Shown: positions 7,117 through 13,044 of the stretch, piece after piece
How positions within the stretch are numbered: position 1 is the stretch's first letter
How the letters are laid out: each line of letters starts with the position of its first letter
Source of the DNA: Candidatus Poseidoniaceae archaeon
Lineage (GTDB): Archaea; Thermoplasmatota; Poseidoniia; Poseidoniales; Poseidoniaceae
NCBI GenBank assembly: GCA_030741455.1
Contig: JASLVI010000029.1
Coordinates: forward strand, 1-13,644
Length of the DNA: 13,644 nt
Direction of reading: 5' to 3'
The notes under the pieces: model-generated
Seen by the model: the letters and a program-made list of their open reading frames with translations, nothing else
The model's database searches: none
Told to the model about the DNA's origin: nothing
Program-made: the position numbers and the translations under genes

Positions 7117-8235
7117 ATGGGCGAGTGCATTGTCTCGTTGCGCGGATGGCATCCTGCGCTTGCTCAGGCTGAAGTTTCATCGCTTTTCCCTGACGGGAGG
7201 GTTGAGCCACTCGCTTCACCGCGACTTGCTCGTCTTACATGTTCAAAAGATGCACAAGAATTTTCGATTTCATCTGGGGTTGAAGCCGTCTTTTCCAATG
7301 GTGTGAACATGGAATGGCCAGGAGAAGATGCACTCTTGAATCAAATCGAAGTGCATCTCGAAAAATACCAGAACGATGGGTCGTCATGTGCAGTCTATGC
7401 ATGGAAACATGGAGAAGGAATCGAGGGTTGTTCTCGAACCAAACTGGCTGGAAAAGTCGGTGGAATTCTGAGTCGAATGGGCGCATCCATCGATCTTGAG
7501 AATCCGGAGTCTACCTTTGGAATCTTACTTGATGGTCTCGCACAAACGGTCACGTTCGGTTGGTTGTTGAATCATGGGCCAAAGGCCGATTCAAGTGTTG
7601 AACGACGAGCGACTCAGCGCCCATTTTTCAAACCGGTCAGCTTGGAACCTCGCCTTGCTCGACTCGCTGTGAATCTTGCTTGTGGACCGCTTGCTGCTGG
7701 AGCTTGTATTGATCCGATGACTGGAACTGGGGGGTTCACAATTGAAGCAATACTCAGTGGTCGAAATGCAATTGGAATTGATCTTGATAAGGAGATGATT
7801 CAAGGAGCAAAAAAGAATCTTGAATGGGCTGGTTCACAGTTGAATCCTTTCATTCAAGGGGATGCGACCAACATCAAAGGCTCCCTTCCCGATACAGAAA
7901 CAATCTCCTTTGCAGGCGTCGTTCTTGATCCACCTTACGGACGAAATTCACATGGTTCAATGGACCATCATGACCTCCTCCAAAAAACACTTGAGAGTAC
8001 TCGAGAAGTCGTCGATGGCGGGCTTGTATTGATTCTTCCGAGCGAACCCCGTTCCGACCTGTTGAATCATCCACTTGCAATGGATGAGCGCCCTTCACTC
8101 AAACACTATGCTTGGGAAACGATCGAGATGGTGTTGACAAAAACTGGCTGGCATTACCAGAACGCGTGGTACGTATCGGTACATGGCTCGCTTGGTCGCG
8201 TCATTGTTTTGGCAACAACCGCTCCTCAAGATTGA
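7117..8235 (+). CDS. Archaeal tRNA (guanine-N2) methyltransferase, Trm-G10/Trm11 family
   Basis: Predicted SAM-dependent enzyme that methylates N2 of guanosine 10 in tRNA. The N-terminal half (about 1-155) fits the family's ferredoxin-like/THUMP region, starting with VSLRGWHPALAQAEV. The linker RPFFKPVSLEPRLARLAVNLA (from about residue 168) is a strong family signature. The SAM-binding motif DPMTGTGGFTIEA is at 199-211, GIDLD at 220-224, and the catalytic DPPYGR at 271-276. The C-terminus VHGSLGRVIVL matches the family's end strand. The frame is open to an ATG at 7069, but 7117 puts the family start in register and has AGGGGAG at 7107-7113. The longer form would add 16 residues. The last 35 nt overlap the 3' end of the convergent YkgJ-like gene. 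Whether it makes mono- or dimethylguanosine cannot be read. Confidence 0.93.
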   Translation: MGECIVSLRGWHPALAQAEVSSLFPDGRVEPLASPRLARLTCSKDAQEFSISSGVEAVFSNGVNMEWPGEDALLNQIEVHLEKYQNDGSSCAVYAWKHGEGIEGCSRTKLAGKVGGILSRMGASIDLENPESTFGILLDGLAQTVTFGWLLNHGPKADSSVERRATQRPFFKPVSLEPRLARLAVNLACGPLAAGACIDPMTGTGGFTIEAILSGRNAIGIDLDKEMIQGAKKNLEWAGSQLNPFIQGDATNIKGSLPDTETISFAGVVLDPPYGRNSHGSMDHHDLLQKTLESTREVVDGGLVLILPSEPRSDLLNHPLAMDERPSLKHYAWETIEMVLTKTGWHYQNAWYVSVHGSLGRVIVLATTAPQD

Positions 8236-8605
8236 GTAATTCGATTGCGTCGGATTCCGTCGGTTCTGGAAAATCTTGCCGATGCGGACAGCCTTCATCC
8301 AAGATGGCATCATCGTTTGAGTTGAGAACGATTGGATACTTTCGACATCCTTCTGGCCGGACCTCATAGACCGAACATATGCCTTCTGCGTTGGTATCTG
8401 AACTCGCTGTTAGAAGAAACACGCATGCACGAGTCTTCTCATCATTGAGGAGCGTAAGGATTCCATTGTTTTCCCACGTAAACGATTCGAGCACCATTCC
8501 TGTCCGTCGAGAAAGACGCTTTGCTTCAGCTTCGGTCAAGGGCATGGTCGTTTCACGACAACATGCTGAACATCCCATAGGAATGCATGGGAGTTGCTTG
8601 ACCAT
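8201..8605 (-). CDS. YkgJ-family Cys-rich protein, putative Zn/Fe-S ligand
   Basis: A 134-aa soluble protein with eight cysteines: C7, C12, C15 and C16 in CIPMGCSACC, then C61, C77 and C87 in GICSVYEVRPEGCRKYP, and C106 in EGCPH. The Cys-rich start, the YEVRPEGCRKYP box and the late Cys are the pattern of the YkgJ/UPF0153 family, described as zinc- or iron-chelating. The biological role is not established. It lies downstream of glutathione peroxidase on the same strand, 62 nt away, so the two may be co-transcribed. Its 3' end overlaps the methyltransferase by 35 nt, so its last ten or so codons (around NLEERLLPKQ) and that gene's end constrain each other. A GAGGG sits almost against the ATG, which is too close for a normal ribosome site. 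Confidence 0.88.
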   Translation of the reverse strand: MVKQLPCIPMGCSACCRETTMPLTEAEAKRLSRRTGMVLESFTWENNGILTLLNDEKTRACVFLLTASSDTNAEGICSVYEVRPEGCRKYPIVLNSNDDAILDEGCPHRQDFPEPTESDAIELLNLEERLLPKQ

Positions 8606-8667
8606 GCCCTCAACGGGAATGGCTTTGCATTTGAATTTCGTTGAACATTCTCGGCTCTAAAGGGCAA

Positions 8668-9123
8668 TTAGAGCGGTAATTCCGATGGCTCGGTACGGTG
8701 AGAGAAGCGCTCAACTGAGCCATCTTCGCGAACGATGAATTTGTTGAAATTCCACTTGATGGCTTCGTTTCCTTCATGATCAGGAACCTTGCATAGCTCC
8801 GTATACAACGGATGACGGTTGTCACCATTGACCTCGATCTTGGCCATCATTGGGAAGGTGACACCGAATTTTGTTTCGCAAAACGTTGCAATTTCTTCAT
8901 GCGTGCCTGGCTCTTGTGCTCCGAATTGGTTGCATGGGAATCCGACAACGACCAAGCCTTCAGATTTCTTTGCTTCATACAATGCTTGCATGCCTTCATA
9001 TTGTCGAGTGAAGCCACATGCACTTGCTACATTGACGATCAGATAGGTGCTACCACCAAGGTCGCGTAGCGTTGTTTTGTTTCCTTCAATGGTTTCAATT
9101 TCGATGTCCCGTGGGTCGCTCAT
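8668..9123 (-). CDS. Glutathione peroxidase-family thiol peroxidase (Cys type)
   Basis: Reduces hydrogen peroxide or lipid hydroperoxides. The peroxidatic Cys is C36 in NVASACGFTRQY, with the partner residues Q69 in GFPCNQFGAQEPG and W124-N125 in KWNFNKF, which completes the Cys/Gln/Trp/Asn tetrad. C82 in ATFCETKFGV is placed like the resolving Cys of thioredoxin-dependent plant and bacterial members, so the reductant is more likely thioredoxin than glutathione. It uses Cys, not selenocysteine. The ATG at 9123 gives a 151-aa protein of typical size (MSDPRDIEIETIEG). The frame is open upstream to 9222 but the extra residues do not resemble the family. No Shine-Dalgarno is seen, which fits a leaderless transcript. 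It is divergent from the cyclophilin (110-nt gap) and upstream of the YkgJ-like gene. The family is mainly bacterial/eukaryotic, so past transfer is plausible. Confidence 0.95.
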   Translation of the reverse strand: MSDPRDIEIETIEGNKTTLRDLGGSTYLIVNVASACGFTRQYEGMQALYEAKKSEGLVVVGFPCNQFGAQEPGTHEEIATFCETKFGVTFPMMAKIEVNGDNRHPLYTELCKVPDHEGNEAIKWNFNKFIVREDGSVERFSHRTEPSELPL

Positions 9124-9233
9124 GGTCAAAAGGCGAGGTAACTGTTGATGAAGGTGTGGTTCCAATCTGAGACTGTTATCATTGCTTGAATCCACAAGCA
9201 AATGCTCTTGAAGTGCGCCCACATGGTCGAGGC

Positions 9234-9716
9234 ATGCACGTACTCATGGAGACATCAGCAGGAAACATTACCATCGAACTCTTTCACGGAAGCGCCCCCG
9301 ATACGGTTGCGAATTTCGTCAGACTCGTCAATGACGGATACTATGACGGACTTCACTTCCATCGTGTCATCGAGGATTTCATGATTCAAGGCGGCTGCCC
9401 ACATTCCAAGGATCCAATGTCTCGACGAGCAGGAACCGGCGGACCGGGATGGAAAATTCCTTGCGAGCCTTCTGCATTGAGCCTCAAGCACGACAAGCCT
9501 GGTATTCTTTCAATGGCCAATGCTGGACCAAATACTGGAGGTTCGCAGTTCTTCTTGACCACGATTGCAACACCATGGCTTAACGGAAACCACGCAGTCT
9601 TTGGACAAGTTTCGGAAGGCATGGATGTTGTGCAGATTATTGAGAAATGCAACAAACTTCCCGGCGACCGCCCAGCACAACCTCAGCAAATCATCCGCTG
9701 CTCCGTCGTAGAGTGA
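9234..9716 (+). CDS. Cyclophilin-type peptidyl-prolyl cis-trans isomerase
   Basis: Catalyses proline isomerisation during protein folding in the cytoplasm; no signal peptide is present. Family motifs are complete: METSAGNITIELF at the start, FHRVIEDFMIQGG (42-54) with catalytic R44 plus F49 and Q52, NTGGSQFFLTT (100-110), and WLNGNHAVFGQV (115-126) with W115 and H120. At 160 aa it is the size of a minimal single-domain cyclophilin. Between GG (53-54) and the GTGGPGW core it carries a longer loop, CPHSKDPMSRRA, and Cys residues flank the region at 55 and 77. The frame is open upstream to 9186, but the ATG at 9234 gives the normal N-terminus; the ATG at 9246 is an alternative. It is first in a tight plus-strand trio, with 5 nt to the isoaspartyl peptidase. 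Confidence 0.95.
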   Translation: MHVLMETSAGNITIELFHGSAPDTVANFVRLVNDGYYDGLHFHRVIEDFMIQGGCPHSKDPMSRRAGTGGPGWKIPCEPSALSLKHDKPGILSMANAGPNTGGSQFFLTTIATPWLNGNHAVFGQVSEGMDVVQIIEKCNKLPGDRPAQPQQIIRCSVVE

Positions 9717-9721
9717 AGACG

Positions 9722-10684
9722 ATGACCATTCTCGCCATTCATGGTGGGGCAGGAGGCGATGGTGAATGGCGAGGTTTAACCTCACTCGATCCTGAGCGTA
9801 TTCGATGCATGCATCACGTTCTCAAATCGATCGGTAATGCACTTGAAACAGGTTCAATCGACGCATTAGAAGCGGTTACTCAAGCCGTCGAATTGATGGA
9901 AGATGAACCTCTTTTCAATGCTGGAATCGGTTCGGTTCTCGATGAAGATGGAACTGTTACAATGGATGCCTCGATCATGAATGGAGCGGACGGGGGCGCA
10001 GGTTCAGTGGTCAATGTTCGTCAAATACGTCACCCGATTCGTGCTGCACATGCAATCCTCAAACAAGGTTGGCCAGTCATGCTCAACAGCGAGGCTGCTG
10101 ATGCGTTTGCCATCAAACATGGGATTGAACACGTCGATCCATCTTGGCTGATTACAGAACTTCGTCAGAGGCAATGGAATCTTTGGAAAGACCAGAATGC
10201 TCGTCCGGGTGCGACCGATGAGGATGATTCCCTACTCGATCACGACCTCGAGGGGATGGGTACGGTCGGAGCAGTCGCACTCGACAGAGACGGAAACGTA
10301 GCTGCTGCCACCTCAACGGGCGGCATGACGGGTAAACCGAAGGGACGTATTGGTGATACACCCATCATCGGCGCCGGAACCTGGGCAGATGCCAACATCG
10401 CTGTTTCATGCACAGGTGTTGGTGAGGCGTTCATCCGAACTTGTGCAGCCCACCGTCTTGCCACTAAACTTGAGGCTGGGTTGAGCCTAGATGATGCATG
10501 TCGAGACGTTCTCGATGCTGTTGAGCCAATCGGTGGGCGGGGGGGCGTTATCGCCGTCACAAAGGATGGGTTTGTTGCAACCCCATTCCAGACCATGCTC
10601 ATGTATCGAGGGGTTTGGGAGCATGGAGAAATCACGATTGGAATCGGTCCAAACGACGTTGATTTGGATTCGATGGATTCATAA
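9722..10684 (+). CDS. Isoaspartyl peptidase/L-asparaginase (threonine-type Ntn hydrolase)
   Basis: Hydrolyses isoaspartyl dipeptides and/or L-asparagine, clearing damaged aspartyl residues after proteolysis. The family start ILAIHGGAGG is at 3-12. NAGIGSVLDEDGTVTMDASIM (about 66-86) is the conserved strand-loop. GMGTVGAVALD marks the autocleavage point, with T181 as the predicted nucleophile exposed on cleavage before it. T199 in TSTGG, R209 and D212 in RIGDTPIIGAGT, and TGVGE (231-235) build the active site. At 320 aa it matches the family, and maturation should give fragments of about 180 and 140 residues. The ATG at 9722 lies 5 nt after the cyclophilin stop; the frame is open upstream inside the cyclophilin gene, but that extension is unlike the family. 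Pairing with a prolyl isomerase suggests a protein-maintenance operon. Confidence 0.95.
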   Translation: MTILAIHGGAGGDGEWRGLTSLDPERIRCMHHVLKSIGNALETGSIDALEAVTQAVELMEDEPLFNAGIGSVLDEDGTVTMDASIMNGADGGAGSVVNVRQIRHPIRAAHAILKQGWPVMLNSEAADAFAIKHGIEHVDPSWLITELRQRQWNLWKDQNARPGATDEDDSLLDHDLEGMGTVGAVALDRDGNVAAATSTGGMTGKPKGRIGDTPIIGAGTWADANIAVSCTGVGEAFIRTCAAHRLATKLEAGLSLDDACRDVLDAVEPIGGRGGVIAVTKDGFVATPFQTMLMYRGVWEHGEITIGIGPNDVDLDSMDS

Positions 10685-10695
10685 TCAATCGATGT

Positions 10696-10700
10696 AAGGG
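10696..10700 (+). promoter_or_regulatory. Shine-Dalgarno-like AAGGG before the small coiled-coil gene
   Basis: AAGGG lies 7 nt before the ATG at 10708, inside the 23-nt gap after the isoaspartyl peptidase. This is consistent with internal translation initiation on a polycistronic mRNA. Confidence 0.4.
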
Positions 10701-10707
10701 TTTTCTC

Positions 10708-10968
10708 ATGGGAAACGACCGAACCTTGTCCAAGGCTCGAAAAATCGCACAACGTCTCGCAGGTCAAATCGAGAAGTTGAGTGATGCACTTGAAGATCTT
10801 GAATTGGAATTCGCAATGTTGATGAAAACCATCGACAAGATGGAAGCAAAACAAGGTTCACCTCGCGATGTTCAAATCGACGTTTCCGTCAAGGTTGATG
10901 AAGAAGACAATGACTTCGATGTCACCAATACCTCAGCGCCTACTGTCAAAGGGCGACGTAAATTCTGA
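10708..10968 (+). CDS. Small coiled-coil protein of unknown function
   Basis: I do not recognise a family for this 86-aa protein. Residues about 13-48 show a regular 3-4 hydrophobic spacing (I13, L17, I21, L24, L28, L31, F35, L38, I42, M45), which predicts one long amphipathic helix or coiled coil. An alternating strand-like segment, VQIDVSVKVD (55-64), follows. Then come an acidic patch, DEEDNDFD, and a basic end, KGRRKF. There is no signal peptide or membrane helix. Evidence that it is real: an in-frame ATG with AAGGG 7 nt upstream, only 23 nt from the preceding gene in the same direction, composition like its neighbours, and a stop that abuts exactly the stop of the convergent membrane gene. 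It is likely an oligomeric accessory or adaptor protein; this is inferred from shape only. Confidence 0.75.
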   Translation: MGNDRTLSKARKIAQRLAGQIEKLSDALEDLELEFAMLMKTIDKMEAKQGSPRDVQIDVSVKVDEEDNDFDVTNTSAPTVKGRRKF

Positions 10969-11355
10969 TTATTCCGTTGCTTCCATTGCTCTGGATTTTC
11001 GTGCATCAATGAACGAGCGAACGCATAGGAACGTGTAGATTGACCCAGTTACAAAGAGCATCAGCATCGAAGTTGTTGCATAATTGAGACCATCCGACAT
11101 GACCATGAAGAATCGAGTGCCTCCAAGTGCTGCAAGCAAACCGAATGTCACAGCAACATGCATCCATAATTTTCTGCTTACGCCAGGTGTTTTTGCCATT
11201 TCACCCGAAACCAACAGCGGCAAACCGAACAATGCTGGAGCGAATGAAGAAATCGATTGGGCTTCTGATACTGCCGTTACGATCAATCCCCAGAGCGTTA
11301 AAGCGATACCGTATGCAGTTGTGAGATTTGGCAAGAAGTCTGATTGTTCTTCCAT
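10969..11355 (-). CDS. Small four-helix membrane protein, function unknown
   Basis: A 128-aa hydrophobic protein. Four predicted membrane helices are visible by eye, counted from the ATG at 11355: about 12-31 (TAYGIALTLWGLIVTAV), 35-52 (ISSFAPALFGLPLLVSG), 63-82 (WMHVAVTFGLLAALGG), and 94-114 (TSMLMLFVTGSIYTFLCVRS). It ends in a basic tail, IDARKSR. The layout, with a polar loop before MH at the third helix and an R-SFIDARKSR end, resembles small conserved hypothetical membrane proteins I have seen in bacteria, but I cannot name a family. An in-frame TTG at 11370 could start it five codons earlier; ATG is preferred. GATAAA on the minus strand lies 21-27 nt upstream and may be its TATA element. 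Its stop directly abuts the small coiled-coil gene. It is divergent from the fumarase. Confidence 0.8.
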   Translation of the reverse strand: MEEQSDFLPNLTTAYGIALTLWGLIVTAVSEAQSISSFAPALFGLPLLVSGEMAKTPGVSRKLWMHVAVTFGLLAALGGTRFFMVMSDGLNYATTSMLMLFVTGSIYTFLCVRSFIDARKSRAMEATE

Positions 11356-11375
11356 GTGTGTTCCATGCAAAGGAG

Positions 11376-11382
11376 GTTTATC
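11376..11382 (-). promoter_or_regulatory. Possible TATA-like element for the four-helix membrane protein
   Basis: The minus strand reads GATAAAC here, 21-27 nt upstream of the ATG at 11355. That is roughly the distance expected for a TATA box of a leaderless archaeal mRNA. The match is short and could be chance. Confidence 0.25.
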
Positions 11383-11418
11383 AGTTCAGTTCTTGCCCTA
11401 GACCACGCTTTGCATTGA

Positions 11419-11426
11419 TTTAATAA
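11419..11426 (+). promoter_or_regulatory. TATA-like box of the fumarase gene, leaderless spacing
   Basis: TTTAATAA is centred about 26 nt upstream of the ATG at 11449. This is the distance of an archaeal TATA box from its transcription start, so the mRNA probably begins at or next to the start codon. It is the best TATA match I found near any start in the window. Confidence 0.6.
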
Positions 11427-11446
11427 CGGCCGTTTGTGGTTATTAA
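11420..11446. promoter_or_regulatory. Perfect 8-bp inverted repeat at the fumarase promoter, candidate operator
   Basis: TTAATAAC (11420-11427) and GTTATTAA (11439-11446) are exact reverse complements separated by 11 nt. The left arm overlaps the TATA-like box, and the right arm ends 2 nt before the ATG. A CGGCCG palindrome (11427-11432) lies at the inner edge of the left arm. A dimeric protein bound here would block transcription initiation. The gene just downstream encodes a ribbon-helix-helix domain, a fold that binds such repeats as dimers or tetramers. The binding is inferred; part of the AT-rich symmetry could simply reflect promoter composition. Confidence 0.5.
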
Positions 11447-11448
11447 TC

Positions 11449-13044
11449 ATGGCAAAACACAACGTTGGAGACCGCCGTATCGTCTCCGTTAGTATCCCCG
11501 AAGATGTTGCACAAGAACTCGATCGCTGGACTGGAGGAGGTAAGGACAATGGCCGCAGCGCATGGATTGTTCAAGCCATACGTGCCCGCCTCGACATCAA
11601 AGGAACGTACCATCAGTTGAATCGAGAAGCGAAGGCGCGTTCGCCACAACCGAATGTCGAAGTTCGGATTGAAACCGATACGATGGGCGAGATGGAGGTT
11701 CCCGGTGACAAGTACTACGGTTGCCAGACAGCTCGTTCATTGGTGAATTTTGATATTGGCGATGATGTTATGCCACGTCCTTTGATTCGAGCGTTCGGTA
11801 TCCTCAAACTTTCTGCAGCGCGTACAAACCGAGATCTTGGTGTTCTTGATCGAGCAGTGGCAGATTGGATTGTCGATGCTGGTGAAGAAGTCATGCATGG
11901 TGACTTGGACGAACACTTTCCACTCCGTATTTGGCAGACTGGTTCAGGTACACAAACCAACATGAACACCAACGAAGTCATCGCCAATCGAGCCATCGAA
12001 ATGGCCGGAGGCGTCCTTGGAAGTAAGTCGCCCGTCCATCCAAACGATCACGTCAACAAAGGGCAATCATCCAACGATACGTTTCCAACAGCGATGCACA
12101 TCGCAGCCGCTGAAGAAATCGAACATCGTCTTCTCAAATCTGTGCGAAGTTTGAAGCAAAAACTACGTAGTAAGGAAAAGCAATTCACTGACATTGTCAA
12201 AATCGGACGCACGCATTTGATGGATGCTACGCCTCTAACACTCGGGCAAGAATTCAGCGGCTATGTCCATATGCTTGAAGCAGATCTTCGCCGTATTGAA
12301 TACGCTCAGAAGGATTTGTTCGAACTTGCTCTTGGAGGCACTGCCGTTGGAACAGGATTGAATTCGCATCCGGACTTTGCGCAATTGGTTGCAAAAGAAA
12401 TTGCAAAGCGAACAGAACTTCCGTTTGTAAGTGCTGAGAACAAATTCGCGCAGTTAGCAGCACATGATGCAATTGTTGCTGCAAGTGGAGCACTCAATAC
12501 GCTCGCTGCAAGTTTGATGAAGATTGCAAATGACATGCGTTGGCTTGGTTCTGGACCACGTTGCGGAATTGGTGAGTTATCGCTTCCAGCCAACGAGCCA
12601 GGAAGTAGCATCATGCCTGGAAAGGTCAATCCAACACAGTCGGAAGCATTGACCATGGTTTGCTGTCAAGTGATGGGTAATCATACAGCCATCACCATCG
12701 GTGGTAGCCAAGGAAACTTTGAGTTGAACGTCTTCAAACCGATGATGATCTACAATCTCCTGCACAGCATTCGATTGCTCAGTGATGCTTGTGTCGCCTT
12801 TGGAGAACGATGCATCGATGGATTGGAAGCGAACAAAGAGAACATTCAGAAACATCTCGATAATTCACTCATGCTCGTAACCGCATTGAACAATCATATC
12901 GGATACGATAAGGCGGCTAAGATTGCAAAGAATGCGCATGAGAATGGACTCACTCTACGAGAAAGTGCTATCGGTCTGGGTCTACTCACCAATGAACAAT
13001 TCGATGCGTGGGTTCGTCCTGAAGAGATGATTGGTCCAAAGTGA
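11449..13044 (+). CDS. fumC: Class II fumarate hydratase with N-terminal ribbon-helix-helix domain
   Basis: Interconverts fumarate and malate in the citric acid cycle. The enzyme part (about 72-531) is complete: KYYGCQTARSL (89-99), SGTQTNMNTNEVIANRA (166-182), GQSSNDTFPTAMH (205-217), GRTHLMDATP (253-262) with H256, and the superfamily signature GSSIMPGKVN (385-394) with catalytic S386, K392 and N394. GTQTN and PGK favour fumarase over aspartase. At 531 aa it is about 60-70 residues longer than ordinary FumC. The extra N-terminus (about 8-50) reads as a ribbon-helix-helix fold: strand RRIVSVSIP, helix DVAQELDRWTGG, turn, and helix GRSAWIVQAIRARLD. An Arg/Lys/Gln/Pro linker joins the two. The ATG at 11449 is chosen over an in-frame TTG at 11434. 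An inverted repeat covers its promoter, suggesting autoregulation. Its stop abuts the next gene's stop. Confidence 0.96.
   Translation: MAKHNVGDRRIVSVSIPEDVAQELDRWTGGGKDNGRSAWIVQAIRARLDIKGTYHQLNREAKARSPQPNVEVRIETDTMGEMEVPGDKYYGCQTARSLVNFDIGDDVMPRPLIRAFGILKLSAARTNRDLGVLDRAVADWIVDAGEEVMHGDLDEHFPLRIWQTGSGTQTNMNTNEVIANRAIEMAGGVLGSKSPVHPNDHVNKGQSSNDTFPTAMHIAAAEEIEHRLLKSVRSLKQKLRSKEKQFTDIVKIGRTHLMDATPLTLGQEFSGYVHMLEADLRRIEYAQKDLFELALGGTAVGTGLNSHPDFAQLVAKEIAKRTELPFVSAENKFAQLAAHDAIVAASGALNTLAASLMKIANDMRWLGSGPRCGIGELSLPANEPGSSIMPGKVNPTQSEALTMVCCQVMGNHTAITIGGSQGNFELNVFKPMMIYNLLHSIRLLSDACVAFGERCIDGLEANKENIQKHLDNSLMLVTALNNHIGYDKAAKIAKNAHENGLTLRESAIGLGLLTNEQFDAWVRPEEMIGPK
11470..11598 (+). other. Ribbon-helix-helix (CopG/Arc-like) domain of the fumarase
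   Basis: Residues about 8-50 follow the CopG/Arc pattern: a basic alternating strand (RRIVSVSIP), a helix beginning PEDVAQELDRW, a Gly-rich turn (GGGKDNG), and a second helix from RSAWIVQAIRARL. In the family the strand pairs between two subunits and enters the DNA major groove. The fold is assigned by pattern, and DNA binding is inferred. Confidence 0.75.

Noticed and set aside
9124..9222. N-terminal extension of glutathione peroxidase to 9222
   Set aside because: The 33 extra residues are not a signal peptide and do not match the family, while the ATG at 9123 gives the standard length.
9647..9721. Isoaspartyl peptidase starting inside the cyclophilin gene
   Set aside because: The extension is the out-of-frame image of the cyclophilin end, and the family begins at the HGGAGG strand right after the ATG at 9722.
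10240..10854. Long minus-strand open frame opposite the isoaspartyl peptidase
   Set aside because: It is antisense to a gene with intact catalytic motifs, is Ser/Pro-rich in the way antisense frames often are, and spans the operon junction.
11427..11432. CGGCCG palindrome as an independent regulatory site
   Set aside because: Six-base palindromes are common by chance. It is noted only because it lies within the larger inverted repeat.
11434..11448. TTG start for the fumarase at 11434
   Set aside because: The ATG at 11449 gives the expected start of the ribbon-helix-helix domain and the right distance from the TATA-like box. A start at 11434 would lie inside the inverted repeat.
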